Source: Methylobacterium adhaesivum (GTDB taxonomy: Bacteria > Pseudomonadota > Alphaproteobacteria > Rhizobiales > Beijerinckiaceae). Taken from it: a DNA stretch of 64,000 nucleotides. The stretch spans positions 62,001-126,000 of the forward strand of contig NZ_BPQD01000014.1 in NCBI RefSeq assembly GCF_022179065.1, written 5' to 3'. The number at the start of each line of letters is the position of its first letter. The stretch's first letter is position 1. The notes under the pieces were generated by a model that saw only the letters and a program-made list of their open reading frames with translations, was not told the DNA's origin and searched no databases. The position numbers and the translations under genes were made by a program. Of this stretch, positions 8,999 to 17,289 are shown piece by piece.

Positions 8999-9110
8999 CG
9001 CGGTGCCTCGTTGGGCGCAAGTCTGAGTCGTGTGGTGCGGCCGGTCTGCGGCCGATGTTGGGCGGCTTATCCCGGTGGAGCGAACCGCCTGCTCATGGGC
9101 GCAACAGGCC

Positions 9111-9202
9111 CCCTCTCCTGGAAAGAGAGGGTTGGGGTGAGGTGTGTTCCCTCTCCGGAAAGGCCACACACCTCACCCTGTCCCTCTCCTTCCAGGAGAG
9201 GG
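9111..9202. repeat. CCCTCTCC-type inverted repeat
   Basis: Arms 9111-9146 and 9167-9202 are nearly perfect 36-base inverted repeats (core CACACCTCACCC and TTCCAGGAGAGGG). When translated it yields PHPxPL-PGEG peptides. Extragenic elements of this kind are widespread in Methylobacterium and other Hyphomicrobiales. It lies between the ABC exporter and HlyD genes and could form a stable mRNA hairpin that separates their expression. Confidence 0.7.
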
Positions 9203-9244
9203 AACCCACGTTACCTGCTCGTCATCACGGAGCGAGCGATGCCC

Positions 9245-10987
9245 CTACCCCTGCGCAGCCGCCGGGGGCGTCGCCGCGCGGGTCTCGGCGGTGCCCGGCA
9301 CCGTGGCGGGGGCCATGAGCTGGCCCAAAATCACGTCGCGCTCGCCGAAGGACTGGACCTCGCCGCCGCGCACGAACAGGATCTTGTCCACATGCCGAAA
9401 CACGCTCGCCCGGTGCGAGACGATGACCACGGTTACGCCGCGCGCCTTGAGGGCACCCAGCACGTCGAGGAGGGCCGCCTCGCCCTCGGTGTCGAGGTTG
9501 GCGTTGGGCTCGTCCAGCACCACGAGGCTGGGGTCGCCGAGCAGTGCCCGGGCGAGGCCGAGGCGCTGGCGCTGGCCGACCGAGAACACCGTGGTACCCT
9601 GGGCGCCGAGTTCGCTCTCGTAACCCTTCTCAAGGCGGACGATGAGATCGTGGATGCCGGCGTCCTGGGCGGCGCGGGTCACGGCCTCGTCGGAGACGTC
9701 GGTGCGGAACCGGGCGATGTTGTCGCGCACCGTGCCGGTGAACAGCTCCGTGTCCTGGGGCAGGTAGCCGACATGGCGCCCGAAGGCGGCCCGGTCCCAG
9801 GCATGGACCTCCATGCCATCGAGGCGGACATGTCCTTCGGTCGGCTTCCAGATGCCGATGAGCATCCGCGTCAGGGTCGACTTGCCGGCCCCCGAGGGCC
9901 CGATGATGCCGAGGGCTTCGCCGGGCTGAAGAGTGAACGACATATTCTTCAACAGCGGTTCCTTCGCGTTCGGAAGCGTGAAGGTCAGGTTCTGGACCTC
10001 GACCGAGCCAGTCGGGCGCGGCATGACTGTGAAGACAGGGTTGGGTTCATATCCATCGAGAAGGCTCGTGAGGCGCTTGTAGATTTGTCCGGCCTCAACG
10101 AGACTCTGCCAAGAGCCGGCGACGCGTTCAAACGGAGCCAAGGCTTTTGAAGAAAGAATCATATTTGCGAATAGAACGCCTGGGCCAATGACTTGCTTAA
10201 GGACTAGGAAGGCTCCGAGGGCGAGAACTAAAACCTGAATTAGCATTCGAGTGAACTTGATGAGCTCACCAATTTTACCGGCTAGCTCACTTGCACGAGC
10301 TTGCCCTTCGATCATCACCAGTCGATCAACCTGCCAACGCTTGGTCAACGCGGGCAGCATGCCAAGTGCTTTGACGACTTCAGCGTTGCGCAAGGCCATG
10401 TCAGTGAACTGATAACCACGAATAGCAGCGCTGTTCACACGGTTCAAAGCCGTGCGCGATACGCGATCCTGTAAAATCGCGAGTCCGAGCAGAATGAGAC
10501 CGCCGACGAGGCAGAGGAGGCCGACCCAGGGGTCGATGATGAACAGGGCTCCCATGAAGATCGGCAGCCAAGGAAGATCGAAGAACACGGCCATACCACT
10601 GCCCGTCAGCGTCTGACGAAACACGTCGAGGTCACGCACGACTTGGCTTTGGCCTGCGTTACTTTTTAATTCTGCGGCGAAGAGAGCTCCAAAGACATGA
10701 CGGGAAAGCAGGCGATCGAATAGAACACCAAAGTGGATGAGGACGCTTGACCTATAGTGATCAACGATTGCCGAAATCAAGAATGCACCTGTAACACTTG
10801 CCGCCATAATCACAAGTGTCGCGATGCTCTGACTGGCAAAAACGCGACCGTACAATTGCACCATATATAGTGGCAGCGACAGATATAGAATATTGATAAC
10901 AAAACTGAATAGGAATGCATACCCCAGCGGCTTCAGGGATACTCGCAAAGCTTGATCAAGTAAATTGCGTGTTGGTTGTGACATCAC
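9245..10987 (-). CDS. Type I secretion ABC transporter, permease-ATPase fusion
   Basis: A 580-residue half-transporter of the PrtD/RsaD type: six membrane segments in the first 300 residues, then an ATPase domain. Walker A is GPSGAGKST, Walker B LVVLDEP and the H-loop IVSHR. The signature motif reads SVGQRQRL in place of the usual SGGQ, a conservative-looking change whose effect is unknown. No C39 peptidase domain is present, as expected for substrates with a C-terminal uncleaved signal. It lies directly downstream of the RTX/S-layer gene and upstream of the HlyD gene, so the three should export that protein. The membrane half is visibly less GC-rich than the ATPase half, suggesting recombination within the gene. 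Confidence 0.92.
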   Translation of the reverse strand: MMSQPTRNLLDQALRVSLKPLGYAFLFSFVINILYLSLPLYMVQLYGRVFASQSIATLVIMAASVTGAFLISAIVDHYRSSVLIHFGVLFDRLLSRHVFGALFAAELKSNAGQSQVVRDLDVFRQTLTGSGMAVFFDLPWLPIFMGALFIIDPWVGLLCLVGGLILLGLAILQDRVSRTALNRVNSAAIRGYQFTDMALRNAEVVKALGMLPALTKRWQVDRLVMIEGQARASELAGKIGELIKFTRMLIQVLVLALGAFLVLKQVIGPGVLFANMILSSKALAPFERVAGSWQSLVEAGQIYKRLTSLLDGYEPNPVFTVMPRPTGSVEVQNLTFTLPNAKEPLLKNMSFTLQPGEALGIIGPSGAGKSTLTRMLIGIWKPTEGHVRLDGMEVHAWDRAAFGRHVGYLPQDTELFTGTVRDNIARFRTDVSDEAVTRAAQDAGIHDLIVRLEKGYESELGAQGTTVFSVGQRQRLGLARALLGDPSLVVLDEPNANLDTEGEAALLDVLGALKARGVTVVIVSHRASVFRHVDKILFVRGGEVQSFGERDVILGQLMAPATVPGTAETRAATPPAAAQG

Positions 10988-11158
10988 AGCTTCCGGGTAG
11001 TTCAGTTATGTGCGCCCTGGTGTCAAACTATGTAGACCGCTCGAACAACACGAAATGCGACTTAAAGTGCCAATACGGCTAAATTTAGCATTGATAGTAA
11101 GACGCAAATGTAATGGATGAGCAGGATTTAAGTTTACAGGTCTGGGGGAGTAAAAAAA

Positions 11159-11180
11159 ATGGGCAGCTTTCGCTGCCCAT
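11159..11180 (-). terminator. Intrinsic terminator after the S-layer-like gene
   Basis: On the minus strand ATGGGCAGC and GCTGCCCAT form a 9-bp stem with loop GAAA, followed by a run of T (plus-strand A-run 11152-11159). It follows the stop at 11209 and should end most transcripts before the exporter gene, which fits high expression of the exported protein and lower expression of its transporter. Confidence 0.85.
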
Positions 11181-11208
11181 CGCTTAGACTATCTATTGGT
11201 TGTCGACC

Positions 11209-12879
11209 TTAGACAACAACAATGTTCGCGGCAATCGTAGCTGCGTCGGTTACACCGGTCAGCTTAATCGCGAGATCACTGTTGGCCTGGAAGCCAGAAA
11301 CCGTGTCATTGCTGACAACGACGTAGGTGTCGCCGTTGAACACCACCGCCGAGACCGTTCCGGCCGCTGCAGTACCGTTCGCAGCATTGCCCGTCGCGTT
11401 GTTGGCAGCAAGATCCAAGGCCTGCTGAAGAGAACCACCGGCCGCGACGTTAGAAACCGTTACGGTCGCGCTACCGGCAACACCGTTGTTGACCTTCAGG
11501 ATATCGATGCCAACAGCGAAGTCGGTGATCGAGATGCCGTTGCCGGAACCCTGAGCTGAGCCGTTGGCAGTCGTAACGTCTCCGTTGATACCAATCGCGA
11601 AGGTATCGCTACCAGCACCACCCGTAACAGACTGGGTACCAGTGGCGGCGGTGAGGCCGTTTCCGGTGTTCAGGATGTTGATCGAGTCGTTACCATTGCC
11701 GAGGAAGACAGTGGTGCTGCTCGATGCATTGGCGGTAGCGTTAGCGCCGCTGTTCGCGACGGCAGCACCAGTGGTAAGATTGGCGAGGTTACCAGTGGTG
11801 TTAATGACGACCGAATCGTCACCAGCAGCTGCGAAGATGGTCGCGGTGCCCTGACCCGAGAAGTTGATCACATCGGCGTTGTCGTTTGCATCAGCGGCAG
11901 CAGTGCCACCATAGATGACAGTCGTACCGGTAGTACCCGTCACGGTGATCGAGTCGGCGTTGGCCGCACCAGCAATATTCTCGTCACCATAAGCAACAAC
12001 GGTCGCAGCAACGTTAGCAACCTTGATCGCAACAGTATCCGAGCCGATACCGCCGTGGACAGTGATGTTGGCGGTGCTGTCGAGGCCGGCGCCGGCACTG
12101 CCAAAGTTACCGAGGGTTACAACGTCATTACCGGCATTGGCGAAGATGTTCACAGTGCCGCCGCCGTTGAAGGCGATCGAGTCAGCGAGATCGGTCGAAT
12201 CAGCTGCGCCCTGACCGCCGTAAATGGCAGTATTGGCGGAGGTGCCCGTGTTGAAAATGTTGATCGAGTCGGTGCCTTCGCCGCCGTAGATTGCCATCTT
12301 AGCGCCAGAGTTGGCCGTGTTGGCGAACAGAATCGAGTCGTTGCCGAGATCGTTCTTGCCGCCGAAGACCGTCACGAAGCTCGTGGAGTCAAAAGCATTG
12401 CCGGTGGTGCCAGCAGCGCCTTGGGCAATGGTGTCGGCACCAGCGTTTCCGTAGATAAGGAAGCTACCTTTGCCGCCGACATCCATGGTGTCAGTGCCGT
12501 CGTTGGGGTCCGAGCGACCGTTACCACCGAACACGGCGTGGACGCTGTTGGCCGTGAAAGCACCCGTACCGGTCAGGGGCGCGGTCACGTTCTCGACGCT
12601 GCCGTTGAAATAAAGGCTGTTCTGACCAACGGTGGTGGTGTTGACCGTCGCGCCCGTGGCGAAGGTGCCGCCAGCCAGCGACACGTTCGGAAGCGTCGTG
12701 GCGCTATCGCCGAGAGTGGTGCCGGTGACGGTGAGGGTGGTGCCGTTATTGTACGTGAAAACGACGTTGGAACCGGACTGGGCCTGGCTGGTGAACAGAG
12801 CCGGGTTAGCGGTGATGACGACGACGTCGGACTTGGCGGCAGTTACGCTCGCCGAACCGTCGAAGAAGAAATTAGCCAT
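11209..12879 (-). CDS. Secreted RTX/S-layer-like repeat protein
   Basis: A 556-residue acidic, Gly/Ala/Asn/Thr-rich protein with no Cys and very few Lys. It has about ten degenerate calcium-repeat units such as YGGEGTDSI, HGGIGSDTV, LGNGNDSI and GGAGSDTF, spaced about 35-40 residues apart rather than in tandem. The C-terminal 100 residues (GDTYVVVSNDTVSGF to the hydrophobic end NIVVV) resemble uncleaved type I secretion signals of alphaproteobacterial S-layer proteins. It begins MANFFFDGSA without an N-terminal signal. AGGAG lies seven bases before the ATG. The exporter genes follow on the same strand. I infer an S-layer or matrix protein, not a toxin. The only other candidate would be an adhesin. 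Confidence 0.85.
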   Translation of the reverse strand: MANFFFDGSASVTAAKSDVVVITANPALFTSQAQSGSNVVFTYNNGTTLTVTGTTLGDSATTLPNVSLAGGTFATGATVNTTTVGQNSLYFNGSVENVTAPLTGTGAFTANSVHAVFGGNGRSDPNDGTDTMDVGGKGSFLIYGNAGADTIAQGAAGTTGNAFDSTSFVTVFGGKNDLGNDSILFANTANSGAKMAIYGGEGTDSINIFNTGTSANTAIYGGQGAADSTDLADSIAFNGGGTVNIFANAGNDVVTLGNFGSAGAGLDSTANITVHGGIGSDTVAIKVANVAATVVAYGDENIAGAANADSITVTGTTGTTVIYGGTAAADANDNADVINFSGQGTATIFAAAGDDSVVINTTGNLANLTTGAAVANSGANATANASSSTTVFLGNGNDSINILNTGNGLTAATGTQSVTGGAGSDTFAIGINGDVTTANGSAQGSGNGISITDFAVGIDILKVNNGVAGSATVTVSNVAAGGSLQQALDLAANNATGNAANGTAAAGTVSAVVFNGDTYVVVSNDTVSGFQANSDLAIKLTGVTDAATIAANIVVV

Positions 12880-13152
12880 AAAGCTCTCCTGGGGTCTTCT
12901 GCAGAAATTCGCTTCGTGACCCGGCTATTCTTGCCAGTGTCGCGACACCTACCGTGGCGGTTCCCCCTCAAGGAAGAAGCCCCGTTCAAGGTCGGTGACT
13001 TTTTTCAGGAAACCCGGCGCGGTGCAACCGGATTCTGGCGCATCCGCACAGGCCTCTGAAATCCTTAAATTCGTGTGGTGGAAGTATCACAGGGTTCCGT
13101 CAGAACGGGACGTTCAGACCCCAAACAACCCCCTGGAGGGGCTTGTTTTTCC

Positions 13153-14208
13153 CTAGTAATGAATCTTCCACTCGTCGTAGCGCTCGTCCAGCGCCGCGAG
13201 GTCGCCGAATCGGTAGCGGTAGCGGTGCTGGTTGGCGCCGCTCTTCTCGTAGTGCGTGTGGAATTCTACCGTGTTCACGTTCTCCGTATCGCACTGGCAC
13301 GACGAGAACGGACAGGGGGCGGGGCCGGCACGCAAGGCAAGCTCGGCCGATTCGGCGAGGTTGCCGAGCGAGCCATGGTACTTGCCCATGCCGCAGGGGG
13401 TGACGACGCCCATGGGGTCGATGAAGATCGCCCGGTAGCCGGCGTTGCAGGCGCCGGGGCGCTTAGCGTTCAGCAGGTACTCGTAATCGTGCCGCGAGTA
13501 GATCATCGCCTTGATCTTTTCGCGCTCGGCCTCAGTGTAGGCCTGCGGGTACCACTTCTCTTTGTGTGGGCCGACGAAGGGCTGGATGAACACATCGACG
13601 CCGCGTTCCGTGAGGCGGGCCTTGTGGGCGGCGATCTCATCGAGGGCCTCGGGAAAGGCCACCATGATGACAGCGAAATCGTAGCGGCGGTTGAACTCGG
13701 CCGCCTTGTCGAACCAATCCGCGTGGTCCTTGATCTGTTCGGGGTGGAAGCTCGCCACCATGGCGATCTTCGATTCGTCGAAGCCCCGGAACGTCTTCTC
13801 GAACTGCGCCACCGACAGGGTGAGGTTGGTGATGAGGTTCAGGGCGTGGAGGTTCGGGCTTTGCGACAGGGTGCGGGCGCCGTCCACCAGATCCTTCGAG
13901 ACAAAGAACTCGCCGCCCACCCCGATGCGGATATTAACGGCGTAGGGGAGCTTCGCGACGTTGGCCATGACGCGGCGGTAGCGGTCCGGATCCCAGCGCG
14001 AGGTCGGCGGCTTCTGGAACGTGGTGCCGTGGCCGGCGACGCAATAGGAGCAGGCGAGGTTGCAGGTGGGATAATCGGTGTAATACCGGATGTTCAGGGG
14101 CGGCAGGGCGACGGGCGCCTTTTGGGGCGTCGCTACGGCCGGCGTGGCTTTCGCGGCGGGCTCCTTGCCGGGCGCTTTGGCGAGGAAGCGGGAAAACAGG
14201 TGTTGCAT
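13153..14208 (-). CDS. Radical SAM protein with C-terminal Cys cluster
   Basis: A 351-residue protein. The radical SAM cluster motif CNLACSYC (CX3CX2C) lies near residue 50. A C-terminal group of Cys (CNAGY, TPCGM, CPFSSCQC) looks like a SPASM/twitch-type auxiliary Fe-S site, typical of enzymes that modify peptides or sugars. The substrate cannot be read from the sequence. It is divergent from the glycosyltransferase gene at 14316 and lies upstream of the S-layer-like gene on the same strand, so a role in cell-surface glycan or protein modification is plausible. I start at ATG 14208 (GCGAGG upstream); an earlier ATG at 14253 would overlap the divergent gene's region. Confidence 0.75.
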   Translation of the reverse strand: MQHLFSRFLAKAPGKEPAAKATPAVATPQKAPVALPPLNIRYYTDYPTCNLACSYCVAGHGTTFQKPPTSRWDPDRYRRVMANVAKLPYAVNIRIGVGGEFFVSKDLVDGARTLSQSPNLHALNLITNLTLSVAQFEKTFRGFDESKIAMVASFHPEQIKDHADWFDKAAEFNRRYDFAVIMVAFPEALDEIAAHKARLTERGVDVFIQPFVGPHKEKWYPQAYTEAEREKIKAMIYSRHDYEYLLNAKRPGACNAGYRAIFIDPMGVVTPCGMGKYHGSLGNLAESAELALRAGPAPCPFSSCQCDTENVNTVEFHTHYEKSGANQHRYRYRFGDLAALDERYDEWKIHY

Positions 14209-14315
14209 CGTCCTCGCGTCCCGTCGGTTCGGGGCTGTGGCTAGCGCCCGCAATGGCCGAGAATGTGGCGGTGCGCTATAGGGCGCGACGATTGCCTCTC
14301 AAGAGATGTCCGCGC

Positions 14316-15509
14316 GTGTCGAAAAAGCCCGTGATCGCCTTCGTGCACCAGAACATCCCGGCGCAGTTCCGCAACCTCGCGCCGGCCATGGCGGCGGCGG
14401 GCAACGACGTCTACTTCATCACCGCCGGACAGGGGGAATCGCGGGGCACGAAGCGGGTCCAGTACCAGATCGACGTGAAGGCCGAGCATCCGGTGGTGGC
14501 GCAGTTCACCTACGCGCAGCGGGTGACGAAGGCGCTGCTCCACCTCCAGACCGAACTCAAGGTGGTGCCCGACCTCATCATCGGGCATGTCGGCTGGGGC
14601 GAACTCATGTACGTCAAGGACCTCTACCCGAAGGTGCCGGTGCTCGGCTATTTCGAGTGGTACCTGCGTGCCCAGCCCCTGGCGGATTTTGCTCCGACGG
14701 AGCCCGTGGACCGGGACGCGCCGTTCGTATTCCGGATGAAGAACACCGCCAACATCCATTCGGCAGACCTCTGCGACGCCGGCCTGACGCCGACGCATTT
14801 CCAGTACGCGAGCTATCCGACCTCGATCCAGAAGAAGCTCAACGTGATCCACGACGGCATCGACACGGTGTCGATCCGCCGTCCGGCGCGCGGCAAGCTG
14901 ACCCTGCCGGACGGGCGGGTGCTCACGAGTAACGACGAGGTGGTGACCTATGTCGGGCGCGGGCTCGAGCCCCTGCGGGGCTTTCCCACCGCCATCCGGG
15001 CCATCGCCGAACTGTGCAAGACCCGGCCGAAGGCGCATTTCGTGATTATCGGGGCCGACGAGCCGGCCTACGGCAACCCGCTGCCCAACGGCGAGACCCA
15101 CCGGCAGCACCTGCTCGCCGAGCTGGAGATCGACGCAACCCGCGTCCACTTCCTTGGGCGGGTGCCCTACACCACCTTCCTCGATGTGCTCTATGTTTCT
15201 AGCGCGCACATCTATCTGACGTACCCGTACTTCCTCTCCTGGTCGATGCTGGAGGCCATGGCAGCGGAGTGCCTCGTCTTCGGCTCGCGCACGCCCCCGG
15301 TGGAGGAGGTGATCGTCGACGGCCATAACGGCCTGCTGGTGGATTTCCACGATGCCCACGCGCTGGCCGAGCGGATCCGCGCCGTGTTGGAGCGCCCGCG
15401 CGACTACGACCACATCCGGTTGGAGGCGCGCCGCACGATCCTCGAACGCTACGACCTCCACGGCCATTGCTTGCCGCGCCAGAAGGCACTCATCGCCTCC
15501 CTGCTGTAG
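14316..15509 (+). CDS. Family 4-type glycosyltransferase
   Basis: A roughly 397-residue GT-B glycosyltransferase. The N-terminal domain opens IAFVHQNIPAQFRNLAPAM, which places a nucleotide-sugar fold at the start. The C-terminal domain has VTYVGRGLEPLRGF and the acceptor/donor loop SRTPPVEEVIVDGHNGLLV, with the Glu-rich pattern of group 1 transferases. I choose GTG 14316 because the conserved fold begins there; an in-frame ATG at 14253 would add about 21 unlikely residues. It starts a run of four same-strand genes (to 18375) with short gaps that look like one surface-glycan operon. Confidence 0.8.
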   Translation: MSKKPVIAFVHQNIPAQFRNLAPAMAAAGNDVYFITAGQGESRGTKRVQYQIDVKAEHPVVAQFTYAQRVTKALLHLQTELKVVPDLIIGHVGWGELMYVKDLYPKVPVLGYFEWYLRAQPLADFAPTEPVDRDAPFVFRMKNTANIHSADLCDAGLTPTHFQYASYPTSIQKKLNVIHDGIDTVSIRRPARGKLTLPDGRVLTSNDEVVTYVGRGLEPLRGFPTAIRAIAELCKTRPKAHFVIIGADEPAYGNPLPNGETHRQHLLAELEIDATRVHFLGRVPYTTFLDVLYVSSAHIYLTYPYFLSWSMLEAMAAECLVFGSRTPPVEEVIVDGHNGLLVDFHDAHALAERIRAVLERPRDYDHIRLEARRTILERYDLHGHCLPRQKALIASLL

Positions 15510-15576
15510 GATGCCACGATTCCGCCACGGCGCGGACCGACATCGCCCTATCCCGGATTTCAGAGACCCCGCGTCG

Positions 15577-16383
15577 ATGCTGAACCTCTTCAAGCGCGCT
15601 GCCCCGCCTTCCCCGCCGCCCGCTCCGGCCCCAGTCGGCTCGCCCTTCTTCAAGTTCGAGGACGAGTTCCTCCAGGAGAAGGCCCGCGCCTACGCCCCCG
15701 GGTACAACGGCGCCCACCCGTTCCCGCACGTGGTGATCGACGACTTCCTGCCCCGCGACGTGGCCGAGCGCATCCACGCCGCTTATCCGGGCGTGGATGA
15801 CCCCGTGTGGTTCGACTGGAAGGCCGGCGACACCGTCAACCAGCCGAAAAAGCTCGGCGTGCGCCACGCCTCGCGAATGGAGGGCGCGCCGCCCCTCATC
15901 CACAACATGTGCTACGCCTTCAACGGCTACACCTTTCTGCACTTTCTGGAGACGCTGACGGGCCTCAAGGACCTCATCTCCGATCCGTGCCTCAACGGCG
16001 GCGGCATGCATCAGATCCTGCCCGGAGGGAAACTCCGGGTGCACGCCGACTTCAACATGATCGAGCCGTTCGGCCTCTACCGGAAGCTCAACGCGATTCT
16101 CTACCTCAACAAGGATTGGGACGAATCCTGGGGCGGCGATCTGCAGCTGTGGAACCGCGATGCCACGAAATGCGAGGCCCGGGTGATGCCGCACTTCAAC
16201 CGGCTGGCGGTGTTCAGCACTCTCTCGACGTCGCATCACGGCCACCCCGAGCCGCTCGCCTGCCCCGAGGGCCGTACCCGCAAGTCCCTGGCGTTTTTCT
16301 ATTATTCGAAGCATCCAGAAGAGGGTGACGCCACACCGCGTACGGTGAAGTGGCAGGCGCAAGGGGAGACGACCCCTGTCTGA
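15577..16383 (+). CDS. 2-oxoglutarate/Fe(II) oxygenase family protein
   Basis: A 268-residue protein with the double-stranded beta-helix layout of prolyl-4-hydroxylase-like oxygenases. The first iron ligands are in RVHADFN (H-x-D). The distal His lies in TLSTSHHGHPEP, and the later Arg (GRTRKS) would hold 2-oxoglutarate. The early stretch HPFPHVVIDDFLP is typical of the family. Members encoded in polysaccharide clusters hydroxylate sugars or peptides; the substrate here is unknown. The start ATG 15577 gives a Pro-rich linker before the domain. It lies between the glycosyltransferase and a methyltransferase-like gene, four bases from the next. Confidence 0.75.
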   Translation: MLNLFKRAAPPSPPPAPAPVGSPFFKFEDEFLQEKARAYAPGYNGAHPFPHVVIDDFLPRDVAERIHAAYPGVDDPVWFDWKAGDTVNQPKKLGVRHASRMEGAPPLIHNMCYAFNGYTFLHFLETLTGLKDLISDPCLNGGGMHQILPGGKLRVHADFNMIEPFGLYRKLNAILYLNKDWDESWGGDLQLWNRDATKCEARVMPHFNRLAVFSTLSTSHHGHPEPLACPEGRTRKSLAFFYYSKHPEEGDATPRTVKWQAQGETTPV

Positions 16384-16387
16384 GGCC

Positions 16388-17242
16388 TTGCCGCCGCTTA
16401 ACGGGCGCTATCCGGAGTTTCTCCTTGCCGAGCGTGCCCGTGCTGCCGCGTCCACGGACCTGCGCGAGCGGGCGCGCTACGATGTCGAGGCGCGGCCGTT
16501 CTACCTGTTCGGCCTGCTGACGGCGGCCGACGTCGCCCGCTTCTCCGGGATCGATCACGTCGCCGCCATCGAGTTCGGCGTCGCCGAGGGCGCGGGCCTC
16601 AGGGCCCTGTCGGATCTCGCCGCCAAGGTCACGGCGCTCACGGGCGTGCGCTTCACGATCTACGGCTTCGACACCGGGGCGGGCCTGCCGCCGCTGGTCG
16701 ATGTCCGCGACCATCCCGAGATCTGGCAAGCCGGCGATTTCCCGACTCGCGATCCCGAATCGCTGTCCCAACATGCCACCATGGTGTGGGGCGATATCGG
16801 CGAGACCCTGCCGGTATTCGTTGAGGCCCTGACGCCCGCGATGCCGGTGGGTTTCGTCAGCATCGACGTCGATATCTATCGCTCCAGCGTCGACTGCCTG
16901 CGACTGTTCTCCGATGCGAAGGCCGAGTGCCTGCTCCCCGTGGTGCCGAGCTACTTCGACGACACCATCGGCGGCCCGGCCCGAATCGGCAGCCTGTTCC
17001 GCAACCGCTGGTGCGGGCAGCTGCTTGCCATCGACGAGTTCAATGCCCGTGCCGCGGTGCCGCGCAAGATCGACACCCTGCGTACCCTGCGCTACCGGCG
17101 TCCCTTCGCGGATGAGCCGTGGCTCGAACAGATGTATGGCCTCCACGTCCTCGATCATCCCCTGCGCCAACCCGGCGCGACGCGCCCGGCGCTCAGCATT
17201 GGCGGGCACGCGGCCGAGGACCGGATGACCTGGCCGCTTTAG
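16388..17242 (+). CDS. Methyltransferase-like protein of a surface-glycan operon
   Basis: About 284 residues with a Rossmann-type core: AAIEFGVAEGAGLRAL resembles SAM-binding motif I, and VSIDVDIYRSS looks like the acidic motif of TylF/macrocin-type or CmcI-type methyltransferases. The match is fold-level rather than strong. The initiation codon is uncertain: TTG 16388 has GAGG only two bases away, whereas an in-frame CTG at 16376 has AAGGGGAG at a normal distance. Either way it nearly abuts the oxygenase gene, implying translational coupling. Likely product role: O-methylation of a sugar in the same pathway. Confidence 0.6.
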   Translation: MPPLNGRYPEFLLAERARAAASTDLRERARYDVEARPFYLFGLLTAADVARFSGIDHVAAIEFGVAEGAGLRALSDLAAKVTALTGVRFTIYGFDTGAGLPPLVDVRDHPEIWQAGDFPTRDPESLSQHATMVWGDIGETLPVFVEALTPAMPVGFVSIDVDIYRSSVDCLRLFSDAKAECLLPVVPSYFDDTIGGPARIGSLFRNRWCGQLLAIDEFNARAAVPRKIDTLRTLRYRRPFADEPWLEQMYGLHVLDHPLRQPGATRPALSIGGHAAEDRMTWPL

Positions 17243-17289
17243 CGGACTGCGTTGCCCTGTTCGGTGCGGCACTCCAGGAGTAAGCCTAC

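Noticed and set aside
8999-9169. A longer HlyD protein starting at 9169
   Set aside because: The extra residues are the translation of the inverted repeat; ATG 8998 has a proper ribosome site.
11500-12600. CRISPR-like or tandem DNA repeats in the S-layer-like gene
   Set aside because: Repetition is at protein level (degenerate calcium repeats) with irregular spacing and variable DNA; no direct repeats with uniform spacers.
14241-15653. A 470-codon minus-strand frame over the glycosyltransferase
   Set aside because: Shadow frame; the plus strand encodes a clear GT-B transferase.
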